Shown here: piece after piece, positions 16,204 to 24,930 of the stretch | Position numbering within the stretch: position 1 is the stretch's first letter | How the letters are laid out: each line of letters starts with the position of its first letter | NCBI GenBank assembly: GCA_035063885.1 | Contig: JAPSFM010000050.1 | Coordinates: 1 to 33,722, forward strand | Source: CAADGY01 sp900696665 | GTDB lineage: Bacteria; Acidobacteriota; Terriglobia; Bryobacterales; Bryobacteraceae | Reading direction: 5' to 3' | DNA length: 33,722 nt | Program-made: the position numbers and the translations under genes | The notes under the pieces: model-generated | The model's database searches: none | What the model was told of the DNA's origin: nothing | What the model saw: only the letters and a program-made list of their open reading frames with translations

Positions 16204-17564
16204 AGCGGGTCCGCGTCCTCGTTGTTGACGACGAACCGGGCATTCGCCAGTCGCTTAAGGGTGTACTCGAAGACGAAGAGTTTCTGGTAGCCACTGCCGT
16301 TAGTGGAGAGGCGTGCCTTGACGCTTTGCGGCGGGAACCCTACGACATTGTCCTGCTCGATGTCTGGCTACCCGGGATAGACGGCATGGAAGTCCTGTCC
16401 CGCATTCAGGAGATTCCTTTTCCGGAGCGTCCGGGTGTGGTCATGATCTCGGGCCACGGAACCATTGAAACCGCGGTGAAAGCGACCAAGCTTGGCGCCT
16501 TCGATTTCATCGAAAAACCCCTGAACGCAGAAAAGGTCTGCGTCATCGTAAAGAACGCGTTTCAACAGCGCCGGCTTGAAATAGAGTTGCAGCGCATCCG
16601 GCAGGATCGCGATCCCCACATCAAGATCATCGGTGAGAGCGTGCCGATGAAAGCGCTGCGGCAACAGCTCAGCCTGATGGCCGCCACCAACGGCCGCGTT
16701 CTCATCTTCGGGGAAAGCGGGACCGGCAAGGAACTGATCGCTCACGCCATTCATTCCATGAGCCAGCGTGCAAACGAAGCGTTCATCGAAGTGAACTGCG
16801 CCGCCATCCCGGAGGAACTGATCGAAAGCGAGTTGTTCGGCCATCGTAAGGGCAGCTTTACGGGCGCGGTCGACGACAAGATCGGGAAATTCCAGAAAGC
16901 GGACGGGGGAACCATCTTCCTCGATGAAGTAGGCGATATGAGCCTGAAGACACAGGCGAAGGTTCTGCGTGCTCTGGAAGAACAGCGCTTTGAGCCTGTG
17001 GGCGCCTCGAACTCCGTGCAGGTGGATGTGCGCGTGGTGGCGGCGACCAACAAAAACCTGGAAGAGCAGATTGAGCGTGGGAGCTTTCGGGAGGACCTCT
17101 TTTACCGGTTAAACGTCATTCCGTTCTATGTGCCCCCGCTGCGGGAGCGGAAAGAAGACATCCCGGCGCTCGCAGACCACTTCCTCCGCGAGTTCACTAC
17201 CGCCTATGGCCGGAAGCGGAAGGAACTGACGCCTGAAGCCCTACGCATACTGGTGGACTATCATTGGCCCGGAAACGTGCGGGAGCTGAGAAACCTCGTC
17301 GAACGCATCGTCATCATGAACCCGCAGGTCCGTGTTGATGCCAGGCACATCCCGATTCACCCAACCCGCCGTGCCGTTTACGAACGCCCTCCGGACCGCC
17401 TCGGCACGCTGCAGGAAGTCCGTGAAGCCGCCGAACGGGACTATATCCTAAGGAAGCTCGAGGAGGTGAAGGGGAATGTCACTCGCACCGCCGAACTGCT
17501 CGGGCTCGAACGCAGCAACTTGTACCGGAAAATGCGTTCGCTCGGTATCGTGCCACGAGACTAA
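16200..17564 (+). CDS. NtrX/NtrC-family sigma-54-dependent response regulator
   Basis: A 454-residue three-domain activator. The receiver domain (1-120) has the acidic pair D10-D11, phospho-acceptor D54 (VLLDVWLP) and K107 (EKP). The AAA+ domain (about 140-375) has Walker A GESGTGKE (171-178), the sigma-54 contact loop as GSFTGA (218-223, serine in place of alanine) and Walker B GTIFLDEVGDM. A Fis-type helix-turn-helix lies at the C-terminus (NVTRTAELLGLERSNLYRKM). Phosphorylated by the upstream kinase, it should drive open-complex formation by sigma-54 RNA polymerase. The start overlaps the kinase stop (ATGA). Candidate targets in this window are the promoter at 10849 and, less surely, that at 538. 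Confidence 0.93.
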   Translation: MKRVRVLVVDDEPGIRQSLKGVLEDEEFLVATAVSGEACLDALRREPYDIVLLDVWLPGIDGMEVLSRIQEIPFPERPGVVMISGHGTIETAVKATKLGAFDFIEKPLNAEKVCVIVKNAFQQRRLEIELQRIRQDRDPHIKIIGESVPMKALRQQLSLMAATNGRVLIFGESGTGKELIAHAIHSMSQRANEAFIEVNCAAIPEELIESELFGHRKGSFTGAVDDKIGKFQKADGGTIFLDEVGDMSLKTQAKVLRALEEQRFEPVGASNSVQVDVRVVAATNKNLEEQIERGSFREDLFYRLNVIPFYVPPLRERKEDIPALADHFLREFTTAYGRKRKELTPEALRILVDYHWPGNVRELRNLVERIVIMNPQVRVDARHIPIHPTRRAVYERPPDRLGTLQEVREAAERDYILRKLEEVKGNVTRTAELLGLERSNLYRKMRSLGIVPRD

Positions 17565-17590
17565 TTGCCATCCTTAACCCTTCACGGCTG

Positions 17591-17602
17591 GGAACCGGTT
17601 CC
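17591..17602. repeat. Perfect 12-bp palindrome GGAACCGGTTCC
   Basis: The palindrome lies between the regulator stop and the periplasmic protein gene, about 109 bp before the start at 17711. It could be a dimeric-regulator operator; no family is assigned. Confidence 0.35.
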
Positions 17603-17647
17603 ACCCGCCCACGACAAATGTCCGGCCGTCCTGTCACAAAAACACCG

Positions 17648-17673
17648 GTGCTCGTGGTCTTAGGCACGAACAC
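17648..17673. repeat. Inverted repeat upstream of the Spy/CpxP-like gene
   Basis: GTGCTCGTG (17648-17656) and CACGAACAC (17665-17673) are 9-bp inverted arms with one mismatch and an 8-bp spacer, 37 bp before the ATG. The size and place fit a transcription-factor operator or leader hairpin. Confidence 0.35.
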
Positions 17674-17710
17674 AGTCACGACATCTCGAAAACGGAGAGT
17701 AGAAAAAGCA

Positions 17711-18256
17711 ATGAATCTGAAACGCACGCTGATGGTCGCTCTTGGCAGCGCCGGTTTGCTTCTGGCGCAGGACACGGCAGTGGTCAGACCCAGTATTTAT
17801 CCACCCCCAGATCGGGAACCCGCCAGGGCATTGAAGGAGTATCTCAATCTCACGGAGGCACAGGCTCAGGCTCTACAGGGTGTCCAGAGGAGCAGGCGGG
17901 AAGCCGAGCAGGTCATCCATGAACAGATGTGGCAAAAGCAACTGGCGCTCGACGGTCTTTTGCAATCCGGCTCGACGGATTATACCCGGATCGGGCGCCT
18001 GCTGGCTGAAATCCGCGATCTTCAAAAGAAGCTGCCCATCTCCGGTGAGCCGTACCGGACCCAGGCGTTATCGGTGCTTTCTCAGGAGCAGCGTCTCAAA
18101 CTGCCGGCTCTCGTGGATGTACTGAAGTTGCAAACACCAGCCAATGATGCAATCTTTTGGAATCTAATCGACCAGCCGGAACTGAAGCCGGAACCCCCAA
18201 TTATTCTCGGCGGACGGGAACCGGCTGACGTTCACATCCTGCCCGCGAGAAAATAG
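17711..18256 (+). CDS. Secreted helical protein resembling Spy/CpxP-like (LTxxQ) periplasmic proteins
   Basis: A 181-residue exported protein. It has a short signal peptide (about residues 1-20, MNLKRTLMVALGSAGLLLAQ) and a helical core containing LNLTEAQAQAL, followed by long charged helices and a second turn SQEQRLKLPAL, the pattern of LTxxQ-motif periplasmic proteins. That group includes the stress chaperones Spy and CpxP and RNA polymerase-linked heavy-metal sensors. The ATG at 17711 is chosen because the signal peptide starts there and GGAGAG lies at 17695-17700; the frame is open upstream but without signal features. It precedes an ECF sigma gene by 68 nt, so it may be part of that envelope-response operon. 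The resemblance is by motif only. Confidence 0.65.
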   Translation: MNLKRTLMVALGSAGLLLAQDTAVVRPSIYPPPDREPARALKEYLNLTEAQAQALQGVQRSRREAEQVIHEQMWQKQLALDGLLQSGSTDYTRIGRLLAEIRDLQKKLPISGEPYRTQALSVLSQEQRLKLPALVDVLKLQTPANDAIFWNLIDQPELKPEPPIILGGREPADVHILPARK

Positions 18257-18265
18257 TTGATAAAT

Positions 18266-18277
18266 CTCCGATCGGAG
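18266..18277. repeat. Perfect 12-bp palindrome CTCCGATCGGAG before the sigma factor gene
   Basis: It lies in the 68-nt gap between the periplasmic protein gene and the sigma gene, followed by a GC-rich imperfect hairpin at about 18285-18314. It may be an operator, or an RNA structure that separates expression of the first gene from the rest. No T tract follows. Confidence 0.35.
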
Positions 18278-18324
18278 GAGCGAAAGGGGGCGCGGCAGAC
18301 AGTCCGCCCTCTCTCGACAGGCTC

Positions 18325-18888
18325 TTGCTGACTTTGCGAGACACAACCCATGATGCACGGTCCGGGAAATCCCGTTTGGACGAGGCGCGCATTGTCTCGC
18401 TGCATGCACAGGTCGAGCAGCTATATGAAGATGCCAGACAGGATATCTACTACTACCTGCTTACATTCGGCATTGATCCGGGCCAGGCACAGGACCTGTC
18501 ACAAGAGACATTCCTCCGGTTGTACATGGTGCTCCGGGAAGGACAGCAGATAAGGAACGAACGGGCATGGATATTCCGGGTGGCACACAACCTTGGGTTG
18601 AACGCCCGTGCGAGTCAGAAAAAAGTCCGGCCTATCGGGACAGACTTCGAAGTGCCGTTGCCGGTTGCCGCGGAAAATCCGGAACGGAATCTTCTCGAAG
18701 CGGAACGGCGTTCGCTATTAGATCGTGCCATTCGGGAATTGTCACCGCAGCAGCGCCAGTGTCTGCTGCTCCGTGTGGAAGGTTTGCGGTATCAGGAAAT
18801 CGCCGGCATCGTTGGGATCAGCATCTCCACGGTCGCGGAGTTTCTGCGCCGCGCTGTGTCGAAACTGAAGAGGGTCGCCCATGAGTGA
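18325..18888 (+). CDS. ECF-type RNA polymerase sigma factor
   Basis: About 187 residues with the two-domain ECF layout. Region 2 runs over about residues 30-95 (YYYLLTFGIDPGQAQDLSQE; FLRLYMVLREG; ERAWIFRVAHN). Region 4 runs over about 135-185 (LSPQQRQCLLLRVEGLRYQE; IAGIVGISISTVAEFLRRAV), a typical helix-turn-helix for -35 recognition. The start is uncertain: TTG at 18325 has only a weak ACAGG upstream and the frame remains open back to the preceding gene, so the true start may be a nearby alternative codon. The stop overlaps the anti-sigma gene by 8 nt, so the pair is translated together. Confidence 0.9.
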   Translation: MLTLRDTTHDARSGKSRLDEARIVSLHAQVEQLYEDARQDIYYYLLTFGIDPGQAQDLSQETFLRLYMVLREGQQIRNERAWIFRVAHNLGLNARASQKKVRPIGTDFEVPLPVAAENPERNLLEAERRSLLDRAIRELSPQQRQCLLLRVEGLRYQEIAGIVGISISTVAEFLRRAVSKLKRVAHE

Positions 18889-20518
18889 TGCGAGTTGCTC
18901 CCTTATCGAAGACACAGAACTGTTGGCCTATGCCGACGGCGAACTGGACGCCAGACAGGCTGCTGACATCCGGCGGCACCTGGCGGATTGTCCCGAATGC
19001 GAGTTGCGGCTACGGCATTTGCGTGCCAGCTTGGAGGATTTCACGTGGCGGATTGAGGAAGACAAGCGAAGAGTATCGCCGCCACGGCCGTGGCAAAATC
19101 TGAAGCCGGAGTTCAACCGCGTCGATCGTGAATTGGCAGCCCGGTTGCCACGGGCGGCGCCGCGGACCCATCGCTGGCTCGCGGTTGCGGCAACCGTGCT
19201 TGTGGCCGTAATTATTTACCAGTTCTCGAGAGAAAACAGCGTCAGCGCGGCGGAACTGCTGGACAAAGCCGCGCAAACCGGGGCCCCCACGGAGCCGGGC
19301 CGGCGTATCCGGATGAAGACGCGCCAGAACGTTTTCGTCCGCCCCGCAAAGCTCACCGCTACAACTCCGCAGCACGCCGCAAATGATAGCTCGTTCACCC
19401 ACATCAAGGCGCTATTCGAACAAGCGCGGTTCAGTTGGGAAGATCCGCTCAGCGCCCGCGCCTTTGCCGAATGGCGGAACCATTTAGGAGAAAAGAGCGA
19501 TGAAGTAACGGTGCTAGGCAGCGGGAACCAACTGGCCGAGCGGCAATACCGCATCCGGACGACAACCCCGGAAGGCGCTCTGGCGGAGGCATCGCTTACA
19601 TTGAGGGCGAATGACCTGCGGCCACTGCAAGAGACTCTCCGTTTCCGGAACAACGAATGGGTGGTGATCGCGGAGGCCGAACCGGCCGGAGACATGCCAT
19701 CCAGGCAGATGGAGCCACTGCCTCCGATCGCTGCCAGCCGTGAGGACATCTCTCAGGAATCCGTTGAAGAGACACCGGCAGGCGCTGATGAGGAGTTGCA
19801 TGTCATCGCCGCTCTGAATCGTATTGGCGCGGACCTCGGAGAGCCGCTGGAGGTGAGACGGGAGGAGGCGGAACGCCGCATCCTGGTTACGGGAATCGGC
19901 ATCGACCCGGCACGCCAAAAGCAGATTCTAGGATCGGTGGCAGGTATCCCGGGTGTGTCTGTCCACTTCGAAGATCCGCATCCGGTAGAGTCTCCACCCA
20001 TTGAGAGCGCTCCGGCGCCGGTGGCGGCTGGCCCGGAGTCACCACTTCATGATCTGTTGAAGGAGAAACTGGGCGCCGGAAGGCCGGCCGGACAATTCGT
20101 CGATCAGGTTCTGGCGTTGAGCGATTCGGCCCTTTCTCGCGCCCACGCTTTGTACAGCCTTTCCGAAAGGTTTCCATCGGAGATCGAGCGGGCATTCGAG
20201 CCTCACGACCGAAGCCTGCTCGCGAGTATCCGCCTGCAACATCACCGCGCTCTCCTCTCGACTGCGCACCAGTTGGAGCGCGAACTGGACACACTTCTGT
20301 CCGGCGCCGTGCGTGAGCGCGCACCGCCCGTGCGGTGCGGCACGTGGCAGCAATGCGCGGCAGGCCTGTTGCGCACAACCCAGGAACTGGATGAAACACT
20401 CAATCTCGCACTTGCAGGCACGCAGCCGGAGCCGACGGAGCAGCTTACGTCGAAGTTGGGTGAAACGTTAGAACGCTGGTTGCAAGCGGTTCGCGCCTCG
20501 GGCATGAGCTCCCCATGA
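18881..20518 (+). CDS. Large transmembrane zinc-finger anti-sigma factor
   Basis: A 545-residue protein with an N-terminal anti-sigma zinc-finger (zf-HC2): the H-x3-C-x2-C motif is HLADCPEC with H33, C37 and C40. One membrane helix lies at about 98-115 (HRWLAVAATVLVAVIIYQFS). The remaining 430 residues should be periplasmic, far larger than in simple ZAS anti-sigma factors. I do not recognise a named domain there; residues about 305-370 look like an alpha/beta unit (LHVIAALNRIGADLGEPLEV) and the C-terminal third is helical. The cytoplasmic finger should hold the sigma factor encoded just upstream, and the periplasmic part should read a signal, plausibly from the TonB receptor encoded directly downstream with an ATGA overlap. 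Confidence 0.85.
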   Translation: MSDASCSLIEDTELLAYADGELDARQAADIRRHLADCPECELRLRHLRASLEDFTWRIEEDKRRVSPPRPWQNLKPEFNRVDRELAARLPRAAPRTHRWLAVAATVLVAVIIYQFSRENSVSAAELLDKAAQTGAPTEPGRRIRMKTRQNVFVRPAKLTATTPQHAANDSSFTHIKALFEQARFSWEDPLSARAFAEWRNHLGEKSDEVTVLGSGNQLAERQYRIRTTTPEGALAEASLTLRANDLRPLQETLRFRNNEWVVIAEAEPAGDMPSRQMEPLPPIAASREDISQESVEETPAGADEELHVIAALNRIGADLGEPLEVRREEAERRILVTGIGIDPARQKQILGSVAGIPGVSVHFEDPHPVESPPIESAPAPVAAGPESPLHDLLKEKLGAGRPAGQFVDQVLALSDSALSRAHALYSLSERFPSEIERAFEPHDRSLLASIRLQHHRALLSTAHQLERELDTLLSGAVRERAPPVRCGTWQQCAAGLLRTTQELDETLNLALAGTQPEPTEQLTSKLGETLERWLQAVRASGMSSP

Positions 20519-23500
20519 AAGTCGCATTGGCATCCCTGTTGTTTGCCGCATTTGCCGCACAAGCGCAGCAGCGTGCGCAGTTGACGGGCGTGATCCGTGA
20601 TTCCTCGGGACTCGGTGTCCCGGATACCGATGTCGTGATGCTGAACCTGGAAACCGGTATCCGCCGTTCGACACGGACAGGTGAGCACGGGTCTTATGCG
20701 GTCTCCTCGCTCGCACCCGGAGAATACAAGATCACAGTCCGAAAAAGCGGATTTCGAACCATCGCGCGAACGGGAATCCGGCTCGGCGCAACGGAGCGGG
20801 CGCGGCTCGACTTTCTGCTGGAGATCGGTGGGATGCATGAAGTGGTAACGGTGGAAGGCAGCGCCTCGCCTGTGGACACGAATGACGCAACTTCGCTCGT
20901 AATACTGAGACGTGATGACATCGATGGCTTGCCGCTGAACAGTCGCGGCGTGCTGGGAGTGCTCGACTTCGTACCCGGGTTGCTGTTCACGCCTGCCAGT
21001 CGTGGCGAAGCGGGCCAGTTTACGGCCAACGGCCAGCGCCCGAATACAAACTATTTCACCGTGGACGGCGTCAGCGCGAACAACAGCATGAGCGGCAGCG
21101 GATTGCCGGGAGACTTTTCGGGCGGCGCGCTGCCGGGTATGACGGCGATTGGCAGCCTTCACAACCTGGTCTCATCCCTGGCTTTGGAAGAGGTGCGGGT
21201 CCAAACTTCAACTTTCGCACCTGAGTTCGGCAGATTGCCAGGAGCCCAGATTGCGGTAATCACACACTCCGGTTCAAATCATTTTCATGGTGAGTTTTTC
21301 GGAGCACTCCGTCGCGGCAGGCTGAACGCAAGCGACTGGTTCACAAATCGGGCGGGACGAGATTGGCGTGAGGCGGATGCAGACAGCGCCGGTGGTGTAT
21401 TTTCGGGTCCTGTCCGCCGGAACAGCACTTTTTTTGCCGCTGCGTTTGAAAGATTACATCTGAATCAAAGTGCTGCATGGCGATTGGCTGTGCCTTCGAT
21501 CGAAGACCGCCTCTATGCGCCTGTCGCGCGCAGGCCGGTTCTGAATGCGTTCCCGTTGCCGCCGTCTCCGTTAGAGGCTGAGCATACGGCTCAAACCCGA
21601 TGGCCTGGGGACGTCCTGACGAATAACATCCGCCTGGACCATGCCTTCTCCTCAAACGGACTGGCGTTCCTGCGGTGGACTCGAACACCCTCGAACAGCC
21701 GGTTCGGATACTTGCAGGTGAACGAAGCGCAACTCAATTCCACCAGCGTGACGGCGGGAGTGCTGATGTCTCCCGGCCCCCGGCTCACCAATGACACGCG
21801 GATCAACCTCTCCAGAGCTACGGCCGATTCACGATGGAACGCTTCCGGGCTCGGTGGCGCTCAGCCGCTGAATCTTGCGAGTGTGCTTCCTCCTTTATCC
21901 GGCACCGGACGCGGTGTTTATGCATTGTCGATAGCGGGATTAGGGCCGCTTATTGCCGCCGGGCCGGCACGAAGCCGGCAGACGGAGTTAAACCTCATCG
22001 ATACCATCGCGGTTCATTCCGGTAATCACCAGGCAAAGTTCGGCATAGATTATCACCGCCTGGTTTCCACGCGCGTGGAGCCCGCCTCCGTCGTCATCGC
22101 CTCGTACGCCAGTCTCCCGGACTTTATCGGAGGAGCTGAACCGGCGGTCGATTTTCTGCAGGCGGCCAGTGGTTCGAGCGTGATCGAAACGTTTTCTCTT
22201 TTCGCGCAGGACACCTGGCAGTTGGGAAACCGGCTGAACTTCACCTTCGGAATCCGCTGGGAGATCACACCAGGCCCAACGTACCGGAGCCAGAACGGAA
22301 CCTCGGCCATCCGGCTGTTCACCGGAGAGATTCCCCCACGGGAGAGTCCCGATCCCGTAGAGCCCGCCCCGTTTCCGGCCGGTACGGCGGCTGTTCCTTC
22401 GTGGAAAACCCGATACGGCCAGTTTGCCCCTCGCGCCGGCGTCGCGTTACGACTGGATGAGGAGGGCTCGCTGATTTTTCGTGCAGGCGCCGGGCTTTTC
22501 TATGACCTCGGATTCAGTTCAGTGGCCGATGTACTGAATGGAGCGCCGTTCAATCGTTGGGTTGTCGATTTCACGGCTGGAGTTCCAGGCTCCGGGCAGC
22601 AGGAGGTCCTCTATGGATTTGCACAGGACCTGAAGCTTCCGTATTCGGTGCACTGGAACATCGCGATCGAAAAACTGCTGAACCGCCGTACGGCGGTATC
22701 CGTAGCTTACGTGGGATCGCCGGCACGCCGGTTATTGCGCCTGGAACGCCGTCCGGCCGCCGTGGCAGATCATCCAGGGTCTGTTCTGGCAAGCAATGGA
22801 GGATCGTCCCAGTATCACTCCCTTCAACTCCAGGCCCACAAGTCTGTCGGCCGCGGTTTTAACGGGTTTGCCGCCTACACTTGGGGACATTCGATCGATA
22901 ACGCTTCCTGGAACTCGGCCATCTTCTTCCTCTATCCGGGCGCGACAGATCGCGGCTCGTCCGACTTCGATGTCCGCCACGCGTTTCAAACCGGACTTTC
23001 CTATACCCCGAATTCCAACGCAATGGGGCGTTGGACGCGTGGATGGACGGTAAGCACCATTTTCCGAGCGCGCACCAGCTTCCCAGTGGACGTCGTGGCC
23101 CGGGAGAATCCGTTCGGGTTAGGATCCGACAACGCGCGCCCGGACCTGGTGGGCGGCATTCCCATCTGGGTTCGAGACCCGTCGGCGCCCGCCGGCCGCC
23201 GTCTGAACCGGGATGCGTTCCGGATTCCTGCATCCGGTCTGCAAGGAAGCCTTGGACGCAATGCAGTGCGCGGGTTCGGACTGGCTCAGATCGACGCCGC
23301 CCTGGAGCGCCGCTTCCCCATCGGCGAGGCAGCCGCCCTGGGAATTCGCCTGGAGGCGTACAATGTCACAAACCGCCCGAACTTCGCCGATCCGATGCGG
23401 TTCCTGAACAACCCGCTCTTCGGACAATCTCTCTCGCAGGCAAACCTCATGCTCGGCACGGGCCGTGCGCATAGCGGCTTGACTCCAAACTTTCAATCCG

Positions 23501-23544
23501 GCGGACCGCGATCGCTTCAGTTACGAATTGATGTGCAATTCTGA
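20515..23544 (+). CDS. Oar-type TonB-dependent receptor coupled to an ECF sigma/anti-sigma pair
   Basis: A 1009-residue outer-membrane protein. It has a signal peptide (1-18, ending AAFAAQAQ), a carboxypeptidase-regulatory-like domain (about 22-105, GVIRDSSGLGVPDTDVVMLN; LAPGEYKITVRKSGF), a plug (TANGQRPNTNYFTVDGVSAN; LPGAQIAVITHSGSNHFHGE) and a C-terminal barrel ending LRIDVQF with terminal Phe. The ATG overlaps the anti-sigma stop (ATGA), so sigma, anti-sigma and receptor form one translational unit. Classical Fec-type receptors signal through an N-terminal secretin-like domain; here that place is taken by the regulatory-like beta-sandwich, so any signalling contact must differ. The ligand is unknown. 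Its end is 8 bp from the end of the convergent gene. Confidence 0.92.
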   Translation: MKVALASLLFAAFAAQAQQRAQLTGVIRDSSGLGVPDTDVVMLNLETGIRRSTRTGEHGSYAVSSLAPGEYKITVRKSGFRTIARTGIRLGATERARLDFLLEIGGMHEVVTVEGSASPVDTNDATSLVILRRDDIDGLPLNSRGVLGVLDFVPGLLFTPASRGEAGQFTANGQRPNTNYFTVDGVSANNSMSGSGLPGDFSGGALPGMTAIGSLHNLVSSLALEEVRVQTSTFAPEFGRLPGAQIAVITHSGSNHFHGEFFGALRRGRLNASDWFTNRAGRDWREADADSAGGVFSGPVRRNSTFFAAAFERLHLNQSAAWRLAVPSIEDRLYAPVARRPVLNAFPLPPSPLEAEHTAQTRWPGDVLTNNIRLDHAFSSNGLAFLRWTRTPSNSRFGYLQVNEAQLNSTSVTAGVLMSPGPRLTNDTRINLSRATADSRWNASGLGGAQPLNLASVLPPLSGTGRGVYALSIAGLGPLIAAGPARSRQTELNLIDTIAVHSGNHQAKFGIDYHRLVSTRVEPASVVIASYASLPDFIGGAEPAVDFLQAASGSSVIETFSLFAQDTWQLGNRLNFTFGIRWEITPGPTYRSQNGTSAIRLFTGEIPPRESPDPVEPAPFPAGTAAVPSWKTRYGQFAPRAGVALRLDEEGSLIFRAGAGLFYDLGFSSVADVLNGAPFNRWVVDFTAGVPGSGQQEVLYGFAQDLKLPYSVHWNIAIEKLLNRRTAVSVAYVGSPARRLLRLERRPAAVADHPGSVLASNGGSSQYHSLQLQAHKSVGRGFNGFAAYTWGHSIDNASWNSAIFFLYPGATDRGSSDFDVRHAFQTGLSYTPNSNAMGRWTRGWTVSTIFRARTSFPVDVVARENPFGLGSDNARPDLVGGIPIWVRDPSAPAGRRLNRDAFRIPASGLQGSLGRNAVRGFGLAQIDAALERRFPIGEAAALGIRLEAYNVTNRPNFADPMRFLNNPLFGQSLSQANLMLGTGRAHSGLTPNFQSGGPRSLQLRIDVQF

Positions 23545-23552
23545 ATCGAAGG

Positions 23553-24680
23553 CTACAGACCAAGCCGGAGAATCCGGCCCGATAGCTCCAGCACGTACAG
23601 CGTGTTGGATCGTGCGTCCAAAGCCATGCTGACGGGTCCCCGCAGATCGGCCGCGACAACCGCTGCTTCCGGTGTGTCGAACCGCAAAAGCCGGCCCGGC
23701 GCGGCGGGTTGCGCACTCTGGTTGGAACTGAACTCAAGCGCAAAAAACTGAGCCCGCGATGTGCCCATATCCCGCCACAGCACATCGACCACGGACGTGC
23801 GGCCAAACATAAAGGGCTGCGTGGAACGTTGGTTCGGATCGACTACGAGGACTCGCGCCGTTCCGGGTATGAAAGGAAACCCTGTCAGGAAACTGACGAG
23901 CAGTTCGTTCCCATAAATTCGCACGTTCGTAGGCACAGGATCGATCATCGGCGGTCCCACGGCGCTCGGGTTTTGCATTGGGGGAAAATGCACAATCCGC
24001 TGCCATCGCCCTGTTTCGGGGTCGATCCGCATCAGAGCGTTCAGCGATGCGTCTACGGCCCAGAGAACCGAACCATCTCCACTCAACGCCAGTCCCCAGG
24101 GATTTGAAAACCGGTAGATCGTGACCGGGTCCGGTTCGGAGATCGGCAAACGTGCCAGCACATCCACTGACACGGAAGCTCCGCTGCCGTCGGCGATCTG
24201 TACTTCACGGCCGTCCATAAGACTCTGTTGGTGCTCGGGTGTCACGCGAAAGGTACCGGTTATCTGGTCGATATCGCTGCCAAACCGCAACCGCAGAATG
24301 GAAGCGAATAACGCGGAGGAGCGTCCCTCGGGATTGTGGATGGCTGTCCCAGGAACCTCCCCTCGTCTTTCGGCATCGCCGCCACCGATGGCGAGGTACA
24401 GCGTACGATTGCTCACGGCCATCGCAGTGGGGCCGCTCGGACCACCGGCTACGTCCTGGCCCGATGGTAAACCTTCGATCAACGTCCGGCGTGCTCCTCC
24501 GGGTGTGACGAGAGAGACACGGCCCGCGTTAGGTTGTGTGCTGGTTTCCGACACCAGGAGATTGCCTCCGGGGCTCATGACGAGTTTTTGAGGCGCTTGC
24601 AATCCGGTTGTAACAACTTCGAGCTGGCCCCAGGCTCCAGTTGAAACGGTGAGCAAGATGGTGAGTACTTTGCTGAGCAT
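23553..24680 (-). CDS. Secreted beta-propeller protein, ScyD/ScyE- or NHL-like
   Basis: 375 residues from the ATG at 24680, which starts a signal peptide (about 1-19, ending STGAWGQ). The mature part is a repeated beta-sheet fold with propeller-like blades: GLQAPQKLVMSPGGNLLVSE near the start, GPSGPTAMAVSNRTLYLAIG, NPWGLALSGDGSVLWAVD, and LRGPVSMALDARSNTLYVLE at the end. This is the pattern of ScyD/ScyE-family and NHL/SMP-30-like propellers. No catalytic residues are assigned, and calling it an enzyme would be a guess. The frame continues 60 codons upstream without signal features. It is the only gene of its unit, convergent with the receptor gene. Confidence 0.75.
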   Translation of the reverse strand: MLSKVLTILLTVSTGAWGQLEVVTTGLQAPQKLVMSPGGNLLVSETSTQPNAGRVSLVTPGGARRTLIEGLPSGQDVAGGPSGPTAMAVSNRTLYLAIGGGDAERRGEVPGTAIHNPEGRSSALFASILRLRFGSDIDQITGTFRVTPEHQQSLMDGREVQIADGSGASVSVDVLARLPISEPDPVTIYRFSNPWGLALSGDGSVLWAVDASLNALMRIDPETGRWQRIVHFPPMQNPSAVGPPMIDPVPTNVRIYGNELLVSFLTGFPFIPGTARVLVVDPNQRSTQPFMFGRTSVVDVLWRDMGTSRAQFFALEFSSNQSAQPAAPGRLLRFDTPEAAVVAADLRGPVSMALDARSNTLYVLELSGRILRLGL

Positions 24681-24930
24681 GTCTGGAGTGTACACGAGTC
24701 TAGCCGGGGACCGCCATGCGCGCCCGGAGAAAATCCGGTGGCGGATAGTAGCCAATACTTCAATGTGAGCTAATTTTCGTTGTGCGCCCGGCGCGCCTCC
24801 CGATCCGCTGCGCAAAGAGGCATCCCCTGTGAGCAATAATGACTGGACCACCGGCAACATTCACAGCTTGTACTCCAAGCAGAAGACAACGGGGTTTCGT
24901 TGACCTCTTTGAGGAAAAGCTGGTAATGCA

